Part shown: positions 56,160 to 64,000 of the stretch, in pieces
Layout of the letters: each line of letters starts with the position of its first letter
How positions within the stretch are numbered: the first letter of the stretch is position 1
Assembly: GCF_029227915.1 (NCBI RefSeq)
Contig: NC_079888.1
Span: forward strand, 17,152,001 to 17,216,000
DNA length: 64,000 bases
Direction: 5' to 3'
Origin: Hydractinia symbiolongicarpus
Taxonomy: Eukaryota; Cnidaria; Hydrozoa; Anthoathecata; Hydractiniidae
The notes under the pieces: model-generated
Seen by the model: the letters and a program-made list of their open reading frames with translations, nothing else
Database searches by the model: none
Told to the model about the DNA's origin: nothing
Program-made: the position numbers and the translations under genes

Positions 56160-57020
56160 TCAGTTTATTGCCGTAAAAGCATGTACAAAACATTTAATAA
56201 CTTTCACAACATGCCAATCGTCAATTGAACGTCTTTGTCTTTTTTTTTCTCCATGCGTTTCTTGCGTAGCTAACAAAGTAAGATTTACTTTCCCACAGTT
56301 GATTTTTCCAGCTTCACATGCCTTTAATTTCGTTTGTTCAGGTGTTCTTTGAACAGGTTTTTGACATGCCGCTGTCCCCAGATCACATCTTTTGGCAAAG
56401 GTATCAGATTGGTTATTCTTTTTATGTTGCAAAGATCGTCTCATCAATGATTTCTTTCTCATTGTCTCAGAATCGATGACAAAGGAAGTAATATCAAACC
56501 CAAGGCTTGTATTCTGTTTCTGTAATGTAATAAATGCCGTGGCAATATTGTTCCCTGTGTTATTTATAATTGGTTTGGGACAAACGAAATCTGATCGGCC
56601 ATCCAAACATCTTCTGTAATTCTGCATTGCTACCTTGAGCTTTACTGCACTTGGGCTGGTGAGTTTAAATGGTGAGTCGCCATTCAATATTATTACGAAG
56701 ACACTGAACTTTCCAAGAACTTTCAAATGGTTTTCATCCAATGGTTTTAACGTGACGTCAATTTCGTCGTTTGTCATGCACACATCTGCGATGAATTTCC
56801 GAACTTTAAAATTCGTTTGGCACACTCTTTCTTGCTTTGATCCCTGGAATAAAGCATAAAAAGTTGCAAGTAGATTTAGCAAGAATTTTACTTACTGAAA
56901 CTCAAGGAAACCAAAACCGATACAATATATTACAAGTAAATTTAAGCTAAAATGCACACATACCTTCACCAACTGCCAACATGCAAGGATAAGTAAAATA
57001 AAACATTTTAAGTAAATCAT
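56160..57020 (-). CDS. Two-exon gene for a small secreted protein, 246 aa
   Basis: Exon 1 (57,020-56,964) codes for 19 residues, MIYLKCFILLILACWQLVK, a good signal peptide. A 120-bp intron (56,963-56,844) has GTATGT and TTATTCCAG ends and is in phase 0. Exon 2 (56,843-56,160) codes for 227 residues. The mature part has a CMTNDEIDVTLKP motif, several cysteines, sequons (NNT, NTS, NQS, NLT) and a basic processing site KKRQRRS near the end, leaving a 22-residue hydrophobic/basic tail that starts SIDDWHVVKVIK. A paralogue lies at 43,321-44,267. I do not recognise the family. The first half faintly resembles the beta-sandwich (calf-type) domains of integrin alpha chains, but that is weak. AATAAA (56,164-56,169) overlaps the last codons. 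Confidence 0.75.
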
Positions 57021-57370
57021 GATTGGTATTTTACTTGTGGAACTTTTGATTCAGGTTTTTCAAAGACTTGTACTTGTGAAGAAAGCTGCTTGGTATCACA
57101 TTTCATTTCTTCGTTTTTATGTGATTAAGCCAAAAACTGAAAAAATACCCCGCGGTCACACGCCCGTTTTCTCCTGTATTTCCCTTAATTGGCAATTACA
57201 AAAAAGATTTCGGTAATCAAAAGTCAACCGGAAAATTTATGTTCTGCAACTGAATATAGAAAATAAATATGAAAAAACGCAGGGAAGTATTCTTAGGTTA
57301 GATAATGATACTAGAAATTGGTAATAGATAAATATAAGCTATATATATATGCGAAATTTAATAATAAGTT
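57021..57370. other. No gene recognised
   Basis: It presumably contains the promoter of the minus-strand secreted-protein gene. A 65-codon open frame on the plus strand (57,019-57,216) has no protein-like features. Confidence 0.4.
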
Positions 57371-57510
57371 TTTCTCGATAAAGGAGATGTTTGATTTTGG
57401 AAGATGCTTAATAGGCTTTTGTTACACCACTGCGACTGAACATTTAATGACTTTGTAAAAACAAATTTTTCTCATGGCACTAATGCTCAGACTGAGCCTT
57501 TTTACACATT
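57371..57510. repeat. Dispersed repeat matching 54,209-54,350
   Basis: Shared blocks are TTCTCGATAAAG, GGAAGATGCTTAA, TTTGTTACACCACTGCGA and AACAAATTTTTCTCA, in the same order and orientation. Confidence 0.7.
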
Positions 57511-60500
57511 ATTACACGTTCCTAACAATTTTCCTCACAAGTACTTCTTATTTTACTTTTAAACTTATTAACGGGATTGTTGCAGTCCTGTTCAAAAAAT
57601 AGGAGTGCTACGTAAACAACATTTTAACTTCCCCATTCAAGAGGTTATAGGGGTATGCTTGTCGTAAACAAACGCTTTATATTTTCCGATTTAATATTCC
57701 ATGCCTCCTTTTTAAAGTAAGATACAACACATAAGATGGTTACAGCAGCACTCAACAAGCAAAAAAGATTGCTGCAGCAGTTAGTATATTTGCAGAATTG
57801 TTCTGAATTTTTTCAACATTTGTCAGCTTTTTAGAGAGGATTTTAACTATATGATATTTACTTTATGTATGAAACGATACAAAAAAAAAAGAATGCCAAA
57901 AAGTCGAATGAGGGAAAAGTTTTTTTTAATGACAATGAGTTATTTTTAGGATTTAAGTAAAGATATTAGAATCTCAAAGTGGCGAGAATCGAAATTTCTC
58001 ATGGACAGGCCTAGGTCGTTTCGTCAATGCTCAAAAAACTAAATCCTGTTTCAGAACAGGCAGAGAACTTTATAAATATCTTATCAACAAGAAACGAAGT
58101 AAAACTAGAAACTCATTGTGTTGCGTTGGCTCTGTCATTACTTGCTTTGTAAAGCTAAGCTAAAAATATATCGAGCCTAATTGAATCTAATTAAGTTGCT
58201 AATACCAACACTAATTATTATATAGTTCCGTATCATATATTGCAGGTTAGACAATGTTTTAACGTCACCTGGCTTTACGATTCTTTTTACGATTAATCCA
58301 AATATAAATCACCATTTTTATTAACTGCATCGCCAACCATAGATCATAATCTCATATTATTCTATCATTATTCGGCCAAAAAATATTTGATTTAATTTGT
58401 TTTAAATATACCTCTAATTAGGCACATTACCGACAGCTATGTTTTTTCCTCTGTATTGAATTAAAAAAGGGTATCCTGGGATAAAAACAAAGTGTTTGTG
58501 CGAGTTTAAGGGCGTCGTGTTAATATGTGCCTATTGCGAAAAGGGAGGGTGTAAACACTCACTTTAGGCACACAGGAAAATTTTAATATGATTTGTTGTT
58601 GCGTAAGCTGACGTTGTTTACAAGAAACAGACAAAAAATTTAAAAACATGTTTTAATCTTTACGTGATCTGTAATCAATGCAAAAGAATTTTTTATAATG
58701 TAACCACTATGTTGTTCAATTAATACAAAACGGGAAATGAAAGCAGAGCTATGGTAACCTGTGTCAAAGAATATGATCATTATAATTGGTCGAACTCGCT
58801 GAAGCATTATGTGTTAATAAGCTGAACGTTGACCCCGGTTTGAACTAAATAATATCGCGTATCGTATTTAAATGGCGGCCTACCTTGTGATAATTTGTCG
58901 TAATGGAAAGAAACCAAGGACGAAACTGAACGTTATTTAGGAAGGGCACTTTTTAAATTACTCCAGTGAATATTATCCAACCATTCAATCTCAAAACGGT
59001 AAGGGACTTTCTTGACATTCTTCTACGCCGCAAATGCTATCGTTTGTGAAGCTTTAGTGTGTATGTTTCTGAAGATTTAAAAAAAAATATTTGCCGATAA
59101 GTTTTCCTTAACAATTGTTACAGTATGTCCTGCGATGAATTAATGCTTTTACAATTGTTAAATATTTTTCACATTTACCAACTTCAACAGTCATGACAAA
59201 AATTATGTTCAACGAAATTATATTGCATAACCTATATAGATTTGCTTCAATCTTTTATAGCTCTTAATAATTCTCATAGGATCTAATAGGACTCGTATTA
59301 TCTTCTTACAGCTCTAAAACATCCTTCGTGTCAGTTTCATTTGTTGCTATATATACAAAAAGGTTTATATACAAATTTATTAACTGATGGCTACTTTTAA
59401 CAGATTTATATAGGAAATCCGCTGCGCAGATTGGCCAAAAAGCCGGGCTTTATGCAGCACGGTATAAATTTTAACCTCATAGCAACCAAAATGTAGCTAT
59501 AATTGTAAACAAGCTATTTTAATAAAAGAAATGGTTACATAGCTAACTACACATGGACTCAAAAACAACTTAGCTGCAGTATGTCCGAAACCTCGCATCA
59601 CTCTACTTGAAAAACAGCAATAAATGTTGATAATTTTAAATCCACTGCGTTTTTTATATTAACATCCATTGCAGCAATGAGCACAAGCAAAACGGCGTTC
59701 AATTTTCTTTAAAAAAAAATTTTATACATTATTATTCTATTGTTTTGTTTTCTTATTGTATATATATTTGAAAAAATGACAGAATGAACATTTTCTTTTT
59801 CTATCAAACCTAGCTTTTACAACCTTTTACCAAACAAAACAAAATAGGTATCACTTAATAAATACAATATAAACTGTTTTATCTATCTCTTCCAAAGGAA
59901 TTTTATCGACATCACAAGCTCGGTCCATACTTTTCACATGGGGTAATATTTCTCGGTATAGATACCCTCAAACAGTTTATGTTGTAATTTTCCTGTCAAG
60001 AATTATTATTTTCTTTTCAAAATAACTATTCTATTAATTAAAAGCTTTCCAATGATATAAAAATCAAACATTTGGCAAAAATAAAATATGTATCCTTAAA
60101 TCCTCAAAACCGTATTCACCTCTAATAAGCTTCGACTGCGTCGTTCTAGAAACTTCAGGCTCATTGTAAATACCTCGTTTTGACAATGTAATTTCTAAAA
60201 ACAGCATGCCAAGCATGAGCTTATAATATACAGGCTTTTAAAAGAGAGTTCACCCTTTGCAACGTTTCACATATTTCTTCGCTTTGTTATTTTGTTGCCT
60301 GTGTTATAATTTTAGAAGTTATTGCTGCTGTAATAAATTTTACGTAAATCCTGTTCTCAATGCCTCTCACTCTAATTGAAAAATCATTTTTTAAGAGAAG
60401 AACTGAGAAATTTTATATTTATAAACTTATATTTTCTCTTTATACAGGTAAAACGTTACTTCAACTAGCAAATATTTTAGTTTTCTTTATTCTAAACTCT

Positions 60501-62785
60501 CATTAGCATCATTTACAATTGAAACTTTAAGTAATTTCCGTAGAGGTGACTGACTTTAATCTCGCGTATCTGGTAGAAAGCACATGCCCAAATAAGCCTG
60601 CGTCGTTAAGAGGATTTATCTCAATAGTTCACACTTTTTTACGGGGAATTTATGTATTGCCTTAATTGTTTTTATTTTTTCGGAGCAGAGTGAAACGAGC
60701 GTAATCAAGCTGTGCGCAGCGAAGCCCATTTATTCCTTAATTAGCCAAATATAAGGGAAAAGAAAGTACGGTGGAGAGTATATAGGATTTCCGCATCTCG
60801 CCCCCACTATGCATCAAAATGTTTCAAATTTCGTCAATTTTCGACACGACGGACCAGTAGTTTTTAATCTGGTCACTTTCTCTGTTACAAATAAATATAT
60901 TTATTCATTAAAAATAATTACAATTTAATTAAAATATAAACAGACTAAGAATAAGTAAAATGAAAATTGATAAAGAAAGGATATTTTAAGGATAGTCTAA
61001 TTTGAAATGTCCTATCACATAGCTTGTTCTAGCTACAATTTTCCACAAAATATGTTGGGTCAGGCAATTTTAGACCAAAAACCAAGGAACAAAATGTTCA
61101 GCAAAATGCGCAAAAAAACATACCTCGCTACATCTTTTCCGTGGTCAACTTTTTCACAATAAAATCAATCTGCGTAACGTTGTCTATAAAAATTAACGCA
61201 TTAAAAGAAATGACAAATAGGCATCGTTAATCAAAAGACTCTTTTGTTAGTCATAATTGGTAGAGGTTTTCTGTAACTAGTGGTTGTTTTTAGCATCTGC
61301 GAAGAAGAGTTTACTAACGCGTGGTGAATTCTACAGATAGTATTTCATTTTCCACTCACGATTATTATTCTTTAGAGGCTATATTGCACCAGCTATATTT
61401 TATGCTAGGTAACTCTTAAAGTAGCTAGCGTCTGTCATAAAACTTGTTATACAAAATAAAACTGCTGTGTGATTTTTAGCTCGTTTTTATTTGAACTAAA
61501 GTTGCAATAAAGTTTGTTTGGAAAATGTATTACGCCTATACAATGTTGCAGGATTCTTTTTCCTTAAACCCTATTCGGAATCCAGTCATCTGGTTATAAT
61601 ATGTTCAAAAAACCCCGGACCAAATAGGGTTAAAAGGGTGAAAACATATTATAAACTGTGTTTTTAACTTTTCCACAAAGTAAAATTGCTAAGTGATTGT
61701 TTAAGCTGCGTAAGATAACAATAGGTTGTTTACTGTCTGTTTATTTGAACCGAATTTATTATAGTTTTTTTTTTAAATGGGTATTATGCCGAAATGTTTG
61801 TGTAACACAGTATACATGTACTAATCATTCAGCCCAAAATTAAGAACAAGCTGTTACCTGTATTTCTATTTAACAGAAGTTGCACTATTTTATTGTTATA
61901 AAATGGTATTATTTATGGATGCAACATTGTTTACCTGTACTAAGCGCTGACCCTGGATTAAAATTCGCTTTTTAAGTTTTACCAGGAACTTTTGAAAAAA
62001 TTCGCTAAGATGAGCACAACAGTAAACTGTATTTTTATGGAAAAGATTTTTGAAAAATATATTGCAGCTGAAACATCTTATTGCTGTGCGTGTTTCACGT
62101 GATTTACGATATACTGCAAACTTGTACTAAAGGGCTTTACATGAATGTTTGGCACAGTTTACAATTCCTATTAATCGCTCCACCACACGTTTAACGCCGG
62201 CTAACACAGTTGTGAATAAATCAGACATTTTAATGCCAAGTTCCCCCAGTCTAGTTTGTATAATGAATATCTGATTTAAGAACAATTGTATTCGTATTGT
62301 AATATTATTAAGGACGTATATTTTATCTATATTCAAGTGTTTGTGAATGCTTTTGCGCCCTCTGCTTGAAGTGTTTAGCGCTTCTAGGCCTTTTGCGTCT
62401 TTCTATTGTGAAAACTGAAAGGCATAGATGAAAAGAAATTATCTTGAAAAATTAATTTAAAACTGAAGATCCGAACATGTACAAATGTTTTACTAAAATG
62501 CCAAACTCCCCACAATTTCTCTCCACTACAGAGCCGCATTCGTTCTACAATTTACACGATCATAAACGCACGCCAAACTAACAACCTGCTGCATGATACA
62601 TGTCACCACCAAAAATTTATTCAATGCGGAAGAACGTGTGTAGCTCCATTTCCATCGTATTGCTTTTTATAAGTATATGAACAAAATTCCGACAATAATT
62701 AATCAAGTTTCTGTTTTAAAAAATTATGTCATAAACTTGGCCTTGCATTTTAATAAATAAACCCGTGATAAACATTAATTATTAT
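57511..62785. other. No gene recognised
   Basis: Very AT-rich sequence with short open frames only; the longest (62,127-62,336, minus, 69 codons) shows no domain. There are no tRNA-like folds and no array-unit words. Confidence 0.45.
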
Positions 62786-62811
62786 ATCTCTTTGCCATAA
62801 GGCAAAGAGAT
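62786..62811. repeat. Perfect 11-bp inverted repeat with 4-base loop
   Basis: ATCTCTTTGCC pairs with GGCAAAGAGAT around the loop ATAA. It could be the end hairpin of a small mobile element; no CTAG follows on either side. Confidence 0.8.
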
Positions 62812-64000
62812 TTGACAATTGGCTTTCATTATTGAATCTTTTAGCTTACCCACCCTCCTGTATGTTTTATCATGGCATTTTCGCCCTCAAGTTTTTATTG
62901 ACATGTTGCTATTTTTTTTGGCTGACGTCATTGTAAGGGACCGGAGACAAATAGAGGATTTCTAAGAGGGAATACATCCTTACCGAACTTACCACGCTTT
63001 ATCAGCTATATGTCAGAAGTATGCATAACCTTTCAGACGAAAAGACGTGGCAGTTTACATGTATGAAATTTCAAATGTTGAAAGTAACACACGACACCAC
63101 ATTTTCCTACTTTTTTAAAACATCGCCGTTAAAGTAGTATGTATGTAAATATTTCTAAAACGTTAAGGTGTGACACAAAAAGATGTTTGACTAGTATCCT
63201 CTTGCGGTTCCAAAAGAGGTTCGCTCTGTCGGTCGGTCTAAAAAAAACGCAAAAAAGATTTCATTATTTTGATAACAAGCATCTTGCATAGTTAAGGTCA
63301 GCTACCGTCATTTTTGATCATCCACTTAAACTATCTCGTCTGCCATATTTATGCCGCCTTATTTAACGTCGGCCTTCATTCCGGCACTCGAGAAATTTGG
63401 TGGTATGCCCGCCACGTTGGAAAAATTAATGCCAGTTATGACCAGCATAATATAAGGTCTTTCACGAGCGCGCGAACTGAGGATTCACCTTTCTATTCTG
63501 TGAGAGTGATCAGGCGTATCAAAAAGTGAAAACCTTTTTCATTTTCTTATTGTTAAGTCATTAAAACAGAAATGAATAGCGTGTGCGCATAAATATAATT
63601 TGAGCTTTAGAAACTTAAAAATGAGTGAATGAAAAAATACAAGTAACGTCCTTGAATTTTTTCCCTACATGTTTTTATACTGCACTAGCACCTTTGTGTT
63701 ACAAATACAGTCTATTCTTTCTTCGAAGGTGGAACCATCCAGTGTTTTTGGCACACGTCAAGTAGGCCCACATTTTGCATGTACCGCAATCAACCCAGGT
63801 GTCCATGCGGCTTCTACTTTTCATCCTGACATATTCCACACTTTTCGCTGTCGTGATAGTCGCATCGCTGCTAATTTTAACTTTCTTTTGAAATGCTGAA
63901 ATTGATTGAACTTTGCACTTTCCTCATCATGTCATGTCGGACAAAAAAATCAAAAAAGTGAATTTTCTTCTCAATGACTGTTCCATCGGAAGACGCTAAC
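62812..64000. other. No gene recognised
   Basis: Near 63,215-63,240 a CGCTCTGTCGGTCGGTCT stretch recalls the subterminal GTCTGTCTGTC of the Helitron-like units. Open frames at 63,314-63,529 and 63,669-63,899 (plus) lack protein-like features. Confidence 0.4.

Overview
The window looks like part of a metazoan nuclear genome, most likely an AT-rich marine invertebrate such as a hydrozoan cnidarian. The evidence is short GT-AG introns, a BEL/Pao retroelement, Helitron-like elements and a GIY-YIG fragment of Penelope-like type. The species is an inference. Nothing here looks bacterial.

Layout. (1) 1-35,460 is a continuous tandem array, already under way at base 1, of a unit of about 507-510 bp. 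Each unit carries one 74-nt tRNA-type gene on the minus strand, and I count 72 copies. The ancestral gene is an intronless tRNA-Arg(UCU) with good A and B boxes. Eleven copies share one identical consensus body; the rest are point variants, a 73-nt class, several decayed classes, and seven copies whose anticodon has become UUU (lysine). Units are organised into higher-order repeats of about 2,537, 2,534, 2,736 and 833 bp, as in satellite DNA, and the right edge is the most diverged. (2) 35,459-41,900 is the ragged edge of the array, with an unrelated 580-bp insert and a decayed BEL/Pao element (gag, protease, RT, integrase, candidate 3' LTR) between array remnants. (3) 42,250-44,270 and 56,160-57,020 hold two paralogues on the minus strand that encode a small secreted protein with a conserved signal-peptide exon and intron. 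The second is intact (246 aa); the first is frameshifted. (4) 45,186-54,140 is rich in non-autonomous Helitron-like elements, including two head-to-tail runs. (5) The rest is AT-rich sequence with fragments of repeats and no gene I can support.

How the parts relate. The array could supply much tRNA-Arg(UCU), but only some copies keep a T5 Pol III terminator next to the gene, so copy number and expressed copy number may differ widely. The array evolves by unequal crossing-over and conversion; some junctions lie inside the tRNA itself. Its most novel content is a Lys-anticodon subfamily derived from the Arg gene. The right half is ordinary repeat-rich sequence with one well-supported small secreted-protein gene.
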